Shown: positions 1-8,917, numbered from the stretch's first letter. The stretch is DNA of 64,000 nucleotides from Liquorilactobacillus mali KCTC 3596 = DSM 20444 (GCF_000260415.1 NZ_BACP01000037.1:1-64000); one strand, 5' to 3'. The notes: generated by a model from the letters alone, not told the origin. Numbers and translations are program-made.

Positions 1-513
1 AGATAGAGGTAGTAAGTAATCGCCATAATGAACCTGAACCTAACAACATTGAAAAGTAGTTTTATCAGGTTAAAACCAATTGAGAGAAAAAAGGGCGTGA
101 TGCTAAGTATGCTTATTACTATGCATTAAACCTGTTCAGTAGCTTACCATAATGTTGAACATATGTTTTTTAGGTTGACATTTACTATACCTTTCTCAGT
201 TCACATAACCTACCTTATATTGCGTATAAAACAACACCAATAGTGCACTTAAATAAAGGTTACAAATATCGCACCCTGTGTTGGTGAATTAAGTTTCTGA
301 ATATTATTTTATTGACTAACTCACGAATAGACGCTGAATAAGCAGTATCATTTAGATTCATTGAAAAACTTACTAATTTAAAATAAAATTGATAGTCTTA
401 ATTTCAAAGGTAATAATGACCTATAGCAAAAAAATCTGATGGAATTTTTTGTAAAAATATAGAAATCAAAGTAATTTATTAATAATATTGCAACGCAGTC
501 ATTCGTTCTTAAT
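1..513. other. Gene-poor left margin
   Basis: No intact gene is visible. An open frame entering from the left edge ends at a TAG at 57-59 and would encode a short charged tail (…NRHNEPEPNNIEK), which could be the C-terminus of a gene lying outside the window. A second plus-strand stretch around 85-150 reads as KKGRDAKYAYYYALNLFSSLP before a stop and may be a gene relic. Neither can be assigned to a family. Confidence 0.25.
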
Positions 514-693
514 CTAAGCAAAAAGAGCATGCAAAATTATAATTATGTCATATCCTGCAAAAATTAAAAATGCAATTCCTATAATACTTAATATATATCC
601 TATAACCGTTTGTCTTTGTTTTATTTTACTTATTCCAGAGCCTAATAAAATAACTCCTAAAACTATGGCGAACATTAATATGTATAATCCCAT
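514..693 (-). CDS. Small hydrophobic membrane protein, 59 aa
   Basis: The ORF starts with ATG at 693, preceded by a strong Shine-Dalgarno (AGGAGGAGA, about 5 nt spacing), and ends at a TAG at 514-516. The protein has two predicted membrane segments (about residues 3-20 and 30-55) separated by a short basic turn, SKIKQRQ. It has no cysteine and no signal-peptidase site. The ribosome-binding site and hydrophobic pattern make it likely to be expressed, but I do not recognise a family. It sits among gene relics, so it could be an orphan of a lost operon, for example a small accessory or immunity-like membrane protein. That role is inference only. Confidence 0.55.
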   Translation of the reverse strand: MGLYILMFAIVLGVILLGSGISKIKQRQTVIGYILSIIGIAFLIFAGYDIIIILHALFA

Positions 694-763
694 AATTGTC
701 TCCTCCTACTGTACTTTCTAAGATCACTCGTAAATATATTTCTTCTCTTTTTTGTCCAAATAA

Positions 764-1042
764 ATGTGGGGAATAAAAAACCAAATCAATTTCAAGAATA
801 TTTTTATCAATATTCCTAAATACATGATAGCAGGAATTATTATGTTTATTCCAGTACTCAAAATAAATACCTCTGTAAAAATCAATATATTATCTCTTTT
901 CTTAGAAGTGTTATTAGGAATAATTCTCTATTTTGTCAGTCTTTTAGTCTTAAAACCAACAAATTTAAAAGAAATTAAAAAATTCCTTAATGAGTTTACA
1001 AAAAATTTGCTAAATAGCACAAAGAAAATCATCTTATTTTGA
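764..1042 (+). pseudogene. C-terminal relic of a polysaccharide flippase (Wzx/PST family)
   Basis: The 92-residue frame reads as the last two membrane segments of a Wzx-type repeat-unit flippase: KFKNIFINIPKYMIAGIIMF followed by a second helix and the tail LKPTNLKEIKKFL. Intact members have about 470-480 residues and 12-14 helices, so roughly four fifths of the gene is missing. Just upstream the same frame continues as FLSK, then an in-frame TAA, then MWGIKNQ, consistent with a nonsense change in a decaying gene. No ribosome-binding site precedes the ATG. It probably marks a lost exopolysaccharide locus. Confidence 0.55.
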
Positions 1043-1199
1043 AGATTAGCACCAACTACAATTGCTACAGTTTTAATTATTTTTTTTGAATGAATCAATG
1101 TATTCTCTTCCACGGTTTGTGTCTCTCACTCAATATTCTGATTCTTGTCCCCAAATATATCTTTCTATTGTGTAGTACTTTTACTCACAAAAGTAATTA

Positions 1200-1442
1200 T
1201 CAGCGTAAAATATCTATTAGATTACGCTTAGACGCTTGTGTTGCTGGTAATAAACCAAAAATTATACCAACCGTTGAAGAAACTCCAAAAGCAAGCAAGA
1301 AGTTACCAAATGTGACGATTGCATGAATATGGTAAGGGATAAAGAAGGATATCAAAGATGAAAGCCCCCAACCAATTAAAAAGCCAATAATCCCACCACT
1401 GACAGTAAGGATAATTGATTCAAGTAACATTACTGCCAACAA
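1200..1442 (-). pseudogene. C-terminal relic of an FtsX/MacB-type ABC permease
   Basis: The 80-residue frame contains the final two helices of an FtsX-domain permease and the typical closing motif GLLPATQASKRNLIDILR. Intact permeases of this type have 350-650 residues, so only the C-terminal end remains. No ribosome-binding site, ATPase partner or upstream permease sequence is visible. It is therefore a truncated remnant rather than a functional gene. Confidence 0.6.
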
Positions 1443-1794
1443 TCTGAAATAATGCTCTTACGTTGACTGGTTGAATGATACTTGAGTTAGAAAAATGTTA
1501 TTATTTAGATCTTTTGTTTTTTATCCTTCCTTGATAAATATTGTATATCTTAAAAAATGTCCAGTATCTACGTTTTTTCCCCTGTGAAGCTTCCATAGCA
1601 AATAATTTAACTTTCGCCATTATACTTATTATTGCTTTTCATAATATTATTAGTTAACATTATGTTTATATTAAATTGGGAAAGAGATGTCCTATGGAAG
1701 TTTTATAAGTACTACCTGAACAAGTTTCATAACAATTGCTATTTACTTCGCAATAAAATCTATAGCTAACAATCACTTGTAAAAGAGGAAAACA
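1443..1794. other. Gap without a convincing gene
   Basis: The stretch is AT-rich. A 39-codon minus-strand frame (1501-1620, a lysine/arginine-rich product) lacks a ribosome-binding site and is not called. The Shine-Dalgarno AAGAGG of the next gene lies at about 1783-1789. Nothing else is recognisable. Confidence 0.3.
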
Positions 1795-2301
1795 TTGATA
1801 ATTGAAACTGATAGATTAAATTTAATACCATTGACAGTAGGACAGTACCATCATTGGATAAACAATATCTCAATTTTAGAAAAAGAACTAAGTTGTAGTT
1901 ATCAAGCTGAGCCACTCGAAGGTATATTTTTAAATATTTTAAAAAAACAACTTATAGTTACCGAAAAAGATGCAAGAAATTATTTATATCACACATTTTG
2001 GTTTCTTATTAGAAAAACTGATCGAATTGTCGTTGGCTCCGCCGATTTTAAAGATCTGCCTAACAAACAAGGTGAGGTTGAAATAGGTTACGGATTAGGA
2101 AAAAATTTCGAACATAAAGGATATATGACTGAGGCTGCAAAAGCTATGTGCAGTTGGGCATTAACACAAGACAATACTTCTTATGTAATCGCTGAAACAG
2201 AGATTGAAAACCTAGCTTCACAAAATGTATTGAAAAGATGTGGCTTCAAACTTTACAAACAGGATAATACGTGCTGGTGGAAATTACAGATGAGGAAATA
2301 A
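1795..2301 (+). CDS. GNAT-family N-acetyltransferase (RimJ/RimL type)
   Basis: The protein has 168 residues and starts at TTG with AAGAGG 8 nt upstream. It opens with IIETDRLNLIPLT, the usual start of RimJ/RimL-like GNAT proteins. Mid-protein it has VEIGYGLGKNFEHKGYMTEA, corresponding to the acetyl-CoA-binding motif A region. Late in the protein it has the VIAETEIENLASQNVLKRCGF helix, in which the N/S-x-x-S-x-x-V-x-x-x-x-GF pattern is characteristic. Family members acetylate ribosomal proteins, small amines or antibiotics from acetyl-CoA; the substrate cannot be told here. It stands alone, followed by a bidirectional terminator. Confidence 0.8.
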   Translation: MIIETDRLNLIPLTVGQYHHWINNISILEKELSCSYQAEPLEGIFLNILKKQLIVTEKDARNYLYHTFWFLIRKTDRIVVGSADFKDLPNKQGEVEIGYGLGKNFEHKGYMTEAAKAMCSWALTQDNTSYVIAETEIENLASQNVLKRCGFKLYKQDNTCWWKLQMRK

Positions 2302-2456
2302 GCTTTAATCTGAATGGCTGTTTTCTTTCATTCAACACCCAGAACGGCATGTTACTGAAAAAAATTTTACAAAATCATGAGAACACTCGGTGAATTATTA
2401 AATATTGGCTATCTTTGAACACACACTATAGGGCTGGATCATAAGTACCTAAGCAA

Positions 2457-2500
2457 AAAAATAACCGCCTTAGCTCTGGTCAGCTGGCGGTTATTTTTGT
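2457..2500. terminator. Bidirectional intrinsic terminator
   Basis: The inverted repeat AATAACCGCC/GGCGGTTATT encloses a loop of about 18 nt, with A-rich and T-rich flanks on both sides. It lies between the convergent GNAT gene and mnmG and can serve both. Confidence 0.75.
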
Positions 2501-2630
2501 GATAGTCAGTGTATATTTAAGAGAATCTATTCGCACTATAACAAGATAGTTTAAAATTTACTAACGTTTTATTTTTATTGTAGATGCTTAGAACATTTTT
2601 ATCTTTATTTATCATGTTTAAGGATGTCAG

Positions 2631-2783
2631 TCAGTCCCTTATTTTAGGCATATCTACTTGATCAACACTAACAATTTGATCATTATCTAAAATGATAATC
2701 TGAGTGGCGTAAACAAATAGTTTCCAATTATAATTGGGTGTAATTGCCGTCCAAAATTTTACAAAAGGTGTATCCTTTGTGAT
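2631..2783 (-). pseudogene. Unidentified coding remnant directly after the mnmG stop codon
   Basis: In the same frame as mnmG and immediately after its TAG, 50 codons stay open to a TGA at 2631-2633. The translation (…TPFVKFWTAITPNYNWKLF…DNDQIVSVDQVDMPKIRD) looks protein-like, with several Trp, Tyr and Phe residues and a charged end. It has no start codon or ribosome-binding site. I do not recognise the family. It is most simply the 3' end of a deleted gene fused by chance to this position. It is too long to be typical of MnmG C-termini. Confidence 0.3.
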
Positions 2784-4688
2784 CTAAATCTTTGCTATCT
2801 TGCCCTGTTCAATATAAATCGCTAAGATCGAAATATCTGCTGGGTTAACTCCACTGATTCGACTAGCTTGTGCCAGTGTTTCAGGACGAATTTTTTCGAA
2901 TTTTTGCCGAGCTTCTGTAGCAATTCCTTCAATCGCACTATAATCAATTCGATCTGGAATCTTTTTAGCCTCCATCTTTTTGAGTTTCTCAACTTTTTGA
3001 TTAGCTTTTTTGATGTAACCCTCGTATTTAATTTGAATCTCAACTTGTTCAATTACCCGATTATCAATTTTCTCTGTCGCCTCTGGGATAAACCTAGTTA
3101 ATTTGGCATAGGTTACTTCTGGGCGGCGCAAGAAATCACTTGCTAATACACCATCCTTCAATGGTGCAGCTCCTTTTTCAGCAAGAAATTCATTAACTTG
3201 GTCATTTGGCTTAATTCGATAACTTTCAAGACGTTTTTTTTCAGCTTCGATTGCCGCTTTTTTTGCCTCAAACTTGGTGTAACGCTCATCAGAAATCAAC
3301 CCAATTTCATGGCCTAATTCAGTCAAACGCATATCTGCATTATCATGACGCAAGATCAAGCGGTACTCTGCACGCGATGTTAATAAGCGATACGGCTCGT
3401 TTGTTCCCTTGGTTACCAAATCATCGACCATCACCCCAATGTATGCGTCACTACGTTTAAGAACGACCTCTTCTTTCCCAAGAGCGTGCCGACCTGCATT
3501 GATACCTGCTAACATTCCTTGACCAGCAGCTTCTTCATATCCTGAAGTTCCGTTTGTTTGACCAGCCGTGTACAGTCCGCTAACTAGCTTGGTTTCTAGC
3601 GTAGGCCTTAACTGATAGGGTGAAACAATATCATATTCAATTGCATAGCCCGGACGCATCATTTCTGCATGCTCAAGTCCTTTAATAGAATGAACCATCT
3701 GCTGTTGAATTTCTTCAGGCATCGATGTTGAAAGTCCTTGAACATAAAATTCATCTGTGTTGCGGCCCTCTGGTTCAATAAACAATTGATGACGCGGCTT
3801 GTCAGCAAATCTGACAATCTTATCTTCAATCGATGGACAATATCTTGGCCCAACACCTTCAATCACACCCGAAAACATTGGTGCACGATCAAGATTTGCT
3901 CGAATCAATTCATGTGTCTTTTCATTAGTGTATGTCAGCCAACAAGATAGCTGATCCTTAGCATCCAAGTAATCATCATCAGAGGTCTCAAAACTAAAAT
4001 GATTTGGCTCCTTATCACCTGGCTGTTCTTCAGTTGCATTGTATTCGATCGTATTCCCATCAACTCTTGGTGGAGTCCCTGTCTTAAAGCGTTTCAGTTC
4101 AAAACCTAATTTCTCCAAATTACCTGATAATTTCATAGAGGGCTGTGTATTATTAGGTCCAGAAGAATACATTAATTCACCAATAATGATCTTCCCACGT
4201 GCCGCTGTACCGGTTGTCAAAACGACACTTTTGGCACCGTACCGCGCGCCCGTATTGGTAATCACACCTTTAACAACACCATCTTCAACAATTAAGTCAT
4301 CGACAATTCCTTGACGCAATGTTAGATTTGGTTCTTTTTCAAGAGTATGTTTCATTTCAATCGAATAAGCACGCTTATCAGCCTGTGCCCTCAAAGCCCT
4401 TACGGCCGGACCCTTACCGGTATTCAGCATTCTCATTTGTACATATGTCTTATCAATATTACGACCCATTTCACCGCCAAGTGCATCAAGTTCTCGTACA
4501 ACAATTCCTTTGGCAGGCCCACCTATAGAAGGATTACATGGCATAAATGCCACCATTTCAAGATTAATTGTCACTAAGAGAGTTTCATTCCCCATCCGAG
4601 CTGCAGCTAACGCAGCTTCACAACCTGCATGACCTGCTCCAACCACGATTACATCATAGTCTTTGCCAGCATATTGCTTTACGTCCAT
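2784..4688 (-). CDS. mnmG: tRNA uridine-5-carboxymethylaminomethyl modification enzyme MnmG (GidA)
   Basis: This is the FAD-dependent partner of MnmE, which installs the 5-carboxymethylaminomethyl group on wobble U34 of several tRNAs. The protein has 634 residues, full length. The N-terminal dinucleotide-binding motif [17 protein letters not shown] is at about residues 14-30. The family signature [20 protein letters not shown] follows at about residue 56, and [13 protein letters not shown] at about 290. The C-terminal helical MnmE/tRNA-binding part ends in [14 protein letters not shown]. The start ATG has AGGAGA about 6 nt upstream. It lies 29 nt downstream of mnmE in the expected operon order, so they are co-transcribed. 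Confidence 0.97.
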   Translation of the reverse strand: MDVKQYAGKDYDVIVVGAGHAGCEAALAAARMGNETLLVTINLEMVAFMPCNPSIGGPAKGIVVRELDALGGEMGRNIDKTYVQMRMLNTGKGPAVRALRAQADKRAYSIEMKHTLEKEPNLTLRQGIVDDLIVEDGVVKGVITNTGARYGAKSVVLTTGTAARGKIIIGELMYSSGPNNTQPSMKLSGNLEKLGFELKRFKTGTPPRVDGNTIEYNATEEQPGDKEPNHFSFETSDDDYLDAKDQLSCWLTYTNEKTHELIRANLDRAPMFSGVIEGVGPRYCPSIEDKIVRFADKPRHQLFIEPEGRNTDEFYVQGLSTSMPEEIQQQMVHSIKGLEHAEMMRPGYAIEYDIVSPYQLRPTLETKLVSGLYTAGQTNGTSGYEEAAGQGMLAGINAGRHALGKEEVVLKRSDAYIGVMVDDLVTKGTNEPYRLLTSRAEYRLILRHDNADMRLTELGHEIGLISDERYTKFEAKKAAIEAEKKRLESYRIKPNDQVNEFLAEKGAAPLKDGVLASDFLRRPEVTYAKLTRFIPEATEKIDNRVIEQVEIQIKYEGYIKKANQKVEKLKKMEAKKIPDRIDYSAIEGIATEARQKFEKIRPETLAQASRISGVNPADISILAIYIEQGKIAKI

Positions 4689-4717
4689 TATGATCTCCTA
4701 TCTTCCATCTAAATTAT

Positions 4718-6112
4718 TTATTTTCCTAAACAAAATTGGCTAAACAATTGTGTCAGCAGTTCGTCTTGATAACTATCTCCTGTAATCTCACCTAACAAGT
4801 CCCAGCAATTAGTCATATCAATTTGGATTAAGTCTACTGGCATGTTAGCTTCAATCCCACTTAAAACCGCATCTAATGAATCTTTTGCCTGATTTAAAAG
4901 GCCAATATGTCTTGCATTTGTAACCATAATCGTTGTTTGACTATTCTCAATTCCGCCAAAGAACAATTTTGCGATTTTTTCTTCCAACTTATCGATTCCT
5001 TCATTCTTTAAAACGGAAACGCTCAATAATTCATCTTTACCAATTTTTTCGGTAAGCTGTGTAAAATCTATTTTTGAAGGCAAATCTACCTTATTCAACA
5101 ATACAATTCTTTTCTTATTCTCTGTCAGTTTTATCAACTGCTGATCCTCGGCAGTTAAAGGCTCGCTTTGATTCAACACAAGCATCACTAAGTCTGCTTG
5201 CTCAATGGCTTTTTTAGAACGCTCGACCCCAATTTTTTCCACCTTATCTGATGTCTCACGGATTCCAGCAGTATCAACTAATTTAAGAGGAACCCCCCTA
5301 ACATTTACATATTCTTCAATCACATCGCGTGTTGTTCCCGCTACGTCTGTCACAATTGCTTTGTCTTCATGCAGTAAATGATTTAATAGACTAGATTTAC
5401 CGACATTGGGTTTACCAATAATTGCTGTTGCCAATCCCTCACGCAGAACTTTTCCCTGCTTGGCAGTCTGTAACAGTTGCTTTATCCTTTTTTTTGTATC
5501 CTGTGCCTTTTCTTTCAACAATTTTGTTGTCATTTCTTCAACATCATCATATTCTGGATAATCTATATTAACTTCAACTTGTGCTAAAACGTCTAGTATA
5601 TCTTGGCGCAAATTTCTGATTAAATGTGAGAGATTCCCATCCAGTTGGTTCAATGCAACTTTCATTGACTTGTCTGTCTTAGCTCTAATAAGATCCATAA
5701 CAGCTTCTGCTTGTGAAAGATCAATCCTACCATGCAAAAAGGCACGTTTAGTAAATTCACCTGGTTCAGCCAATCGAGCACCATTGCTTAATAACAACTG
5801 TAGAATTTCGTTAGTTGCAACAATCCCACCATGACAGTTGATTTCGACAACATCTTCGCGTGTAAATGTTTTAGGTGCTTTCATTACCGAAACCATAACC
5901 TCATCAATTTCCTGTTTAGTTCTCGGATTAATAATATGTCCATAATTTATAGTATGACTCTTAACTTTAGTTAAGTCTTTGCCAGAAAATACATTTTTTG
6001 CAATCTGTAATGCTTCATCTCCACTTAAACGAACGATGGAAATTGCACCTTCACCAGGTGGAGTTGAGATTGCTGCAATCGTGTCGTATTCTGTGATTGT
6101 ACTTGCTGCCAA
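4718..6112 (-). CDS. mnmE: tRNA modification GTPase MnmE (TrmE)
   Basis: MnmE is a potassium-dependent GTPase that works with MnmG on U34 of tRNA. I chose the TTG start at 6112 (464 residues) because AAGGAGGG lies 8 nt upstream and the product begins [20 protein letters not shown] as in the family; the open frame extends further only through a hairpin region. Features are the formyl-THF-binding N-domain, G1 GKPNVGKSS at about residue 230, G2/G3 with GTTRD and DTAGIRE, G4 NKVD, and the C-terminal catalytic CLGK. In many lactobacilli mnmE follows yidC-jag; here its own promoter and a leader hairpin precede it. Confidence 0.95.
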   Translation of the reverse strand: MAASTITEYDTIAAISTPPGEGAISIVRLSGDEALQIAKNVFSGKDLTKVKSHTINYGHIINPRTKQEIDEVMVSVMKAPKTFTREDVVEINCHGGIVATNEILQLLLSNGARLAEPGEFTKRAFLHGRIDLSQAEAVMDLIRAKTDKSMKVALNQLDGNLSHLIRNLRQDILDVLAQVEVNIDYPEYDDVEEMTTKLLKEKAQDTKKRIKQLLQTAKQGKVLREGLATAIIGKPNVGKSSLLNHLLHEDKAIVTDVAGTTRDVIEEYVNVRGVPLKLVDTAGIRETSDKVEKIGVERSKKAIEQADLVMLVLNQSEPLTAEDQQLIKLTENKKRIVLLNKVDLPSKIDFTQLTEKIGKDELLSVSVLKNEGIDKLEEKIAKLFFGGIENSQTTIMVTNARHIGLLNQAKDSLDAVLSGIEANMPVDLIQIDMTNCWDLLGEITGDSYQDELLTQLFSQFCLGK

Positions 6113-6137
6113 CTGTCTGTTCCCTCCTTTTAGACAA

Positions 6138-6184
6138 TAAAAAAAGCGCCACTCCACGCCTTGAAAACGTGGATAAAGCACTTT
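6138..6184 (-). terminator. Terminator-like hairpin in the mnmE leader (possible attenuator)
   Basis: On the minus strand the stems AAGTGC/GCGCTT and TCCACG/CGTGGA stack around a small internal loop, followed by seven T residues ending just before the mnmE ribosome-binding site. It lies downstream of the mnmE promoter with no intervening gene, so it would terminate transcription before mnmE unless bypassed. Confidence 0.6.
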
Positions 6185-6221
6185 GACTACTTTATCAATT
6201 AAGATAAGAATGATTGCCTAT

Positions 6222-6250
6222 AATATACTTTCAATTGTTGAAAAAGTCAA
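6222..6250 (-). promoter_or_regulatory. Sigma-A type promoter for mnmE-mnmG
   Basis: On the minus strand TTGACT (6245-6250) is separated by 17 nt from TATATT (6222-6227). Transcription would begin near 6215 and run through the leader hairpin into mnmE. Confidence 0.6.
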
Positions 6251-6373
6251 TAAGACAATCTTTTTCTCATCTCATGATTACCCCAAACCTCAGTTTTCCA
6301 GCGTAATTTGTATGTTTTATTAAACATTTCTGTCATTAAAAATAATAAAATTACATTTTTATTAAAAAAGAGG

Positions 6374-6401
6374 TTGATTTTTTAATGTCAGCAGTTATAA
6401 T
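6374..6401 (+). promoter_or_regulatory. Promoter of the branched-chain amino acid operon
   Basis: TTGATT (6374-6379) and TATAAT (6396-6401) are separated by 16 nt. The predicted transcript start near 6408 gives a leader of about 300 nt containing the leader peptide and the attenuator. Confidence 0.6.
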
Positions 6402-6461
6402 AAGAAATATCAATTATGAAGTCACGTTATATCAATCAATTATCGAGAGGAGTTAAGCAAT

Positions 6462-6563
6462 ATGTCACGCACATTCACTATTTGTAGTAATACCGCCCAG
6501 TACCTAGTGAGCCTAGTCATTATTAGCACGCGCGATGTGTTGCTTAATGTCTCGGCTGATTAG
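6462..6563 (+). CDS. Branched-chain amino acid leader peptide, 33 aa
   Basis: The ORF has ATG at 6462, GAGAGGAG about 9 nt upstream and TAG at 6561-6563. The product begins MSRTFTICSNTAQY and continues LVSLVIISTRDVLLNV. From residue 15 to 30, ten of sixteen residues are Leu, Val or Ile, including two CTA leucine codons and tandem ATT codons. This is the hallmark of a transcription-attenuation leader peptide: ribosome stalling at branched-chain codons would report low charging of the matching tRNAs. The downstream gene is a branched-chain aminotransferase, which matches the regulated amino acids. The peptide itself is unlikely to have another role. Confidence 0.85.
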   Translation: MSRTFTICSNTAQYLVSLVIISTRDVLLNVSAD

Positions 6564-6618
6564 ATTGTTCAGACATTAGGTCCATCGCGCTAGGATAACT
6601 AGGCGATGGATTTTTTTT
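6530..6618 (+). promoter_or_regulatory. Attenuator: alternative antiterminator and terminator hairpins
   Basis: Antiterminator: GCGCGATG (6530-6537) pairs perfectly with CATCGCGC (6583-6590), and AATGTCT (6546-6552) pairs with AGACATT (6571-6577) inside it. Terminator: CCATCGC plus CTAG (6582-6593) pairs with CTAG plus GCGATGG (6599-6609), followed by eight T residues. The two structures share 6583-6590 and exclude each other. A ribosome reading through to the leader stop at 6561 would cover the antiterminator arms; a ribosome stalled at the earlier Leu/Val/Ile codons would leave them free. Confidence 0.82.
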
Positions 6619-6663
6619 AAGCACCCACCGCCGAAGTGTATTCTTGGCGGTGAGTGCTTTTTT
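6619..6663 (+). terminator. Second tandem intrinsic terminator in the leader
   Basis: GCAC-CACCGCC pairs with GGCGGTG-AGTGC around a loop of about 13 nt, followed by a T run. It lies between the attenuator and the aminotransferase ribosome-binding site, so it may act as a back-up termination point. It has no obvious alternative partner. Confidence 0.6.
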
Positions 6664-6715
6664 GTTTTTTAACTTCAAACGACTTTCATGATTCAAAAAT
6701 TAAGGAGGAATTAAA

Positions 6716-7762
6716 ATGTCACTTTCAACAGCACCAAAAGCAAAGAACCCAGCTGAATTAGATTGGAGCAACCTTGGTTTTACTTACATGAACTTACCTT
6801 ATCGCTATCGTGCCTACTGGCGTGATGGTGAATGGCGTGATACTGGTCTTACAGAAGAAGCTACAATTACCATCAACGAAGGATCAACATGTCTACACTA
6901 TGGTCAAGAAGTTTTTGAAGGACTTAAAGCATATCGTTGTAAGGATGGCAGCATCAATCTTTTCCGCCCAGATCAAAACGCACAAAGAATGCAAAACAGT
7001 TGTGAAAGACTAATGATGCCTAAGGTTCCTACTGAAATGTTTATAAATGCGCTAAAGGAAGTTGTAAAAGCCAATGAAGAATATATTCCTCCATATGGTA
7101 CAGGCGCTACACTCTACCTTCGCCCATACATTGTTGGTGTTGGTGGAAACATTGGTGTTCATCCCGCTGAAGAATATATTTTCTCAATCTTTGCCATGCC
7201 AGTCGGAAATTACTTCAAGGGTGGCTTGACACCTACAAACTTTGTTGCTTCTGAATATGACCGTGCTGCTCATAAGGGTACTGGAGCAAGCAAGGTCGGT
7301 GGTAACTATGCAGCAAGTCTCTTCCCAGGTCAGCTTGCACACGATGCTGGTTTCTCAGATTGTATCTACCTTGATCCAATTAACCATAAGAAGATTGAAG
7401 AAGTTGGTTCTGCTAACTTCTTTGGAATCACTAAAGATGGAAAGTTTGTAACACCAAAATCACCATCTATTTTACCAAGTGTAACTAAGTTCTCACTACT
7501 GTATCTTGCTGAACATAATTTCGGTATGGAAACAGAACAAGGTGATATCTACATCGATCAACTGGATCATTTTGCTGAAGCTGGCGCTTGTGGTACTGCC
7601 GCTGTCATTTCACCCATCGGTGGTTTCCAATATGGGGATAATTTCCACGTATTTTATAGTAAAACAGAAGTTGGTCCTGTTACTCGCAAGCTATATGATG
7701 AATTAATCGGTATCCAATTTGGGGATATTGAAGCACCTAAAAACTGGATTCAAAAAGTTTAG
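6716..7762 (+). CDS. ilvE: Branched-chain amino acid aminotransferase
   Basis: This PLP enzyme of fold type IV interconverts Leu, Ile and Val with their 2-keto acids, using 2-oxoglutarate/glutamate. It has 348 residues, normal for the long bacterial BCAT form, and an AAGGAGG site before the ATG. Diagnostic segments are CLHYGQEVFEGLKAYR, LYLRPYIVGVG, SKVGGNYAAS with the PLP-binding lysine, the EVGSANFFG motif and a glycine-rich phosphate-binding stretch GACGTAAVISPI. It is the first structural gene after the attenuator and lies 40 nt before the membrane protein. With the hydroxyacid dehydrogenase downstream, a catabolic or redox-balancing role (Leu to 2-ketoisocaproate to hydroxyisocaproate) is likely. 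Confidence 0.93.
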   Translation: MSLSTAPKAKNPAELDWSNLGFTYMNLPYRYRAYWRDGEWRDTGLTEEATITINEGSTCLHYGQEVFEGLKAYRCKDGSINLFRPDQNAQRMQNSCERLMMPKVPTEMFINALKEVVKANEEYIPPYGTGATLYLRPYIVGVGGNIGVHPAEEYIFSIFAMPVGNYFKGGLTPTNFVASEYDRAAHKGTGASKVGGNYAASLFPGQLAHDAGFSDCIYLDPINHKKIEEVGSANFFGITKDGKFVTPKSPSILPSVTKFSLLYLAEHNFGMETEQGDIYIDQLDHFAEAGACGTAAVISPIGGFQYGDNFHVFYSKTEVGPVTRKLYDELIGIQFGDIEAPKNWIQKV

Positions 7763-7802
7763 AACAGAGTAGGATAAAAAAAGGAATAGGAGTTGTTCAA
7801 CA

Positions 7803-8888
7803 ATGGAGAATACAAGTACTACAAAATCAACGACAACAGTTAAGGAGTATGTATATCGAATTTCGGCCGCCGTTTCCAATGCCATCTTAGTTACATTAGG
7901 TATTGGACTGTTGCTACAGACAATTGCCTCATTTGTTCACTGGAATGCCTTATACCAAGTTGGTGTCATTGCTAATGATTTATTGGCTCCTGCACTTGGT
8001 GTTGCAATCGCATCTCAATTAGAGACAACCTCGCTCGTCATTTTTAGTGCTATGATTTCTTCAACGATTGGTGCAAATGCAGTACACTTTACTTCAGCTG
8101 CTGTCAATGGAACGACCGCAACTGGTTCATCCTTGATGCAAGCTGCAGGTAGTGCAACTTTCGCAACTGGTCAGCCAGTCAGTGCTGTCTTAGCTGGTTT
8201 GATTGCTGCCTTGATTGGTAAATATTTATCCGGTAAGACACCTTTAGATATGATGCTTGTACCTTTCACTGCAACCTTAGTAGGGGGAGTTTGTGGTTTA
8301 GGCCTTGCTGCTGTCACTACTCCATTGTTGTTAAACGTTAGTGCATTCATCGCTAAGACGATGCAAGTAAATCCATTAGTTGGTTCAATTTCAATTTCTG
8401 TGGTTTGGGCACTCTTCTTGATGACTCCAGCATCATCTGCAGCTTTGGCGATTGCTTTAACGCTTGACCCGATCTCGTCAGCTGCTGCTTTAATCGGAAC
8501 AACTTCACAGTTTGTCGCTTTCACAGCAATGTCATTCCGTCAAAATAACCTTGGAGCTAATATTGCTCAGGGAGTTATGACACCAAAAGTACAGTTCCCA
8601 AATCTTTTGATTAACCCATATTTATTGGTTCCTTCACTGCTTTCAGCGGTTGTCTGTGCTCCGATTGCAACGATTATGTTTGGCTTCCGTTCAACTTATA
8701 AATTAGCTGGTTTAGGACTAAACTCTTTTATCGCACCATTAGCTTATGCTGCACAGGGATGGGGACAATTTGCAATCTACATGTTTACGGGGGTTGCATT
8801 ACCTATGGTCATTTCATTGGTAGCGTACGGTATGATGAAAAAAGCTGGTTTCATTAAAGAAAATCAATTACACTTGGAAATCGTTTAA
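7803..8888 (+). CDS. PfoR-like membrane protein of the EIIC-2 family (PTS_EIIC_2)
   Basis: The 361-residue polytopic protein has about ten hydrophobic segments and Gly/Ala-rich helices such as LAPALGVAIASQL, SAVLAGLIAALIGKYLSGKTPLDMMLVP and NPYLLVPSLLSAVVCAPIAT. These match the PfoR/EIIC-2 group, annotated variously as a PTS IIC subunit or as a regulator of toxin genes. No IIA or IIB gene is adjacent, so sugar phosphotransfer is doubtful. It lies between BCAT and L-2-hydroxyisocaproate dehydrogenase in one operon (40 and 29 nt gaps). I infer that it may move a branched-chain keto or hydroxy acid or amino acid, which is untested. Confidence 0.7.
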   Translation: MENTSTTKSTTTVKEYVYRISAAVSNAILVTLGIGLLLQTIASFVHWNALYQVGVIANDLLAPALGVAIASQLETTSLVIFSAMISSTIGANAVHFTSAAVNGTTATGSSLMQAAGSATFATGQPVSAVLAGLIAALIGKYLSGKTPLDMMLVPFTATLVGGVCGLGLAAVTTPLLLNVSAFIAKTMQVNPLVGSISISVVWALFLMTPASSAALAIALTLDPISSAAALIGTTSQFVAFTAMSFRQNNLGANIAQGVMTPKVQFPNLLINPYLLVPSLLSAVVCAPIATIMFGFRSTYKLAGLGLNSFIAPLAYAAQGWGQFAIYMFTGVALPMVISLVAYGMMKKAGFIKENQLHLEIV

Positions 8889-8917
8889 TCAATACTAATT
8901 AACAAAGGATGTAGAAA

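Noticed and set aside
30-128. 33-codon ORF at the left edge
   Set aside because: It has no ribosome site and an implausible product; it probably falls in relic sequence.
1090-1326. 78-codon plus-strand ORF
   Set aside because: Most of it is the antisense of the FtsX relic and its composition is not protein-like.
1501-1620. 39-codon basic ORF on the minus strand
   Set aside because: It has no ribosome-binding site, no recognisable similarity and lies in a decayed region.
6408-6715. T-box riboswitch in the aminotransferase leader
   Set aside because: I found no T-box sequence (TGGNACCGCG type) or specifier stem I layout. The translated leader ORF and mutually exclusive hairpins explain the region better.
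8171-8524. 117-codon minus-strand ORF inside the EIIC-like gene
   Set aside because: It is a shadow of the real plus-strand gene, low-complexity and without a ribosome site.
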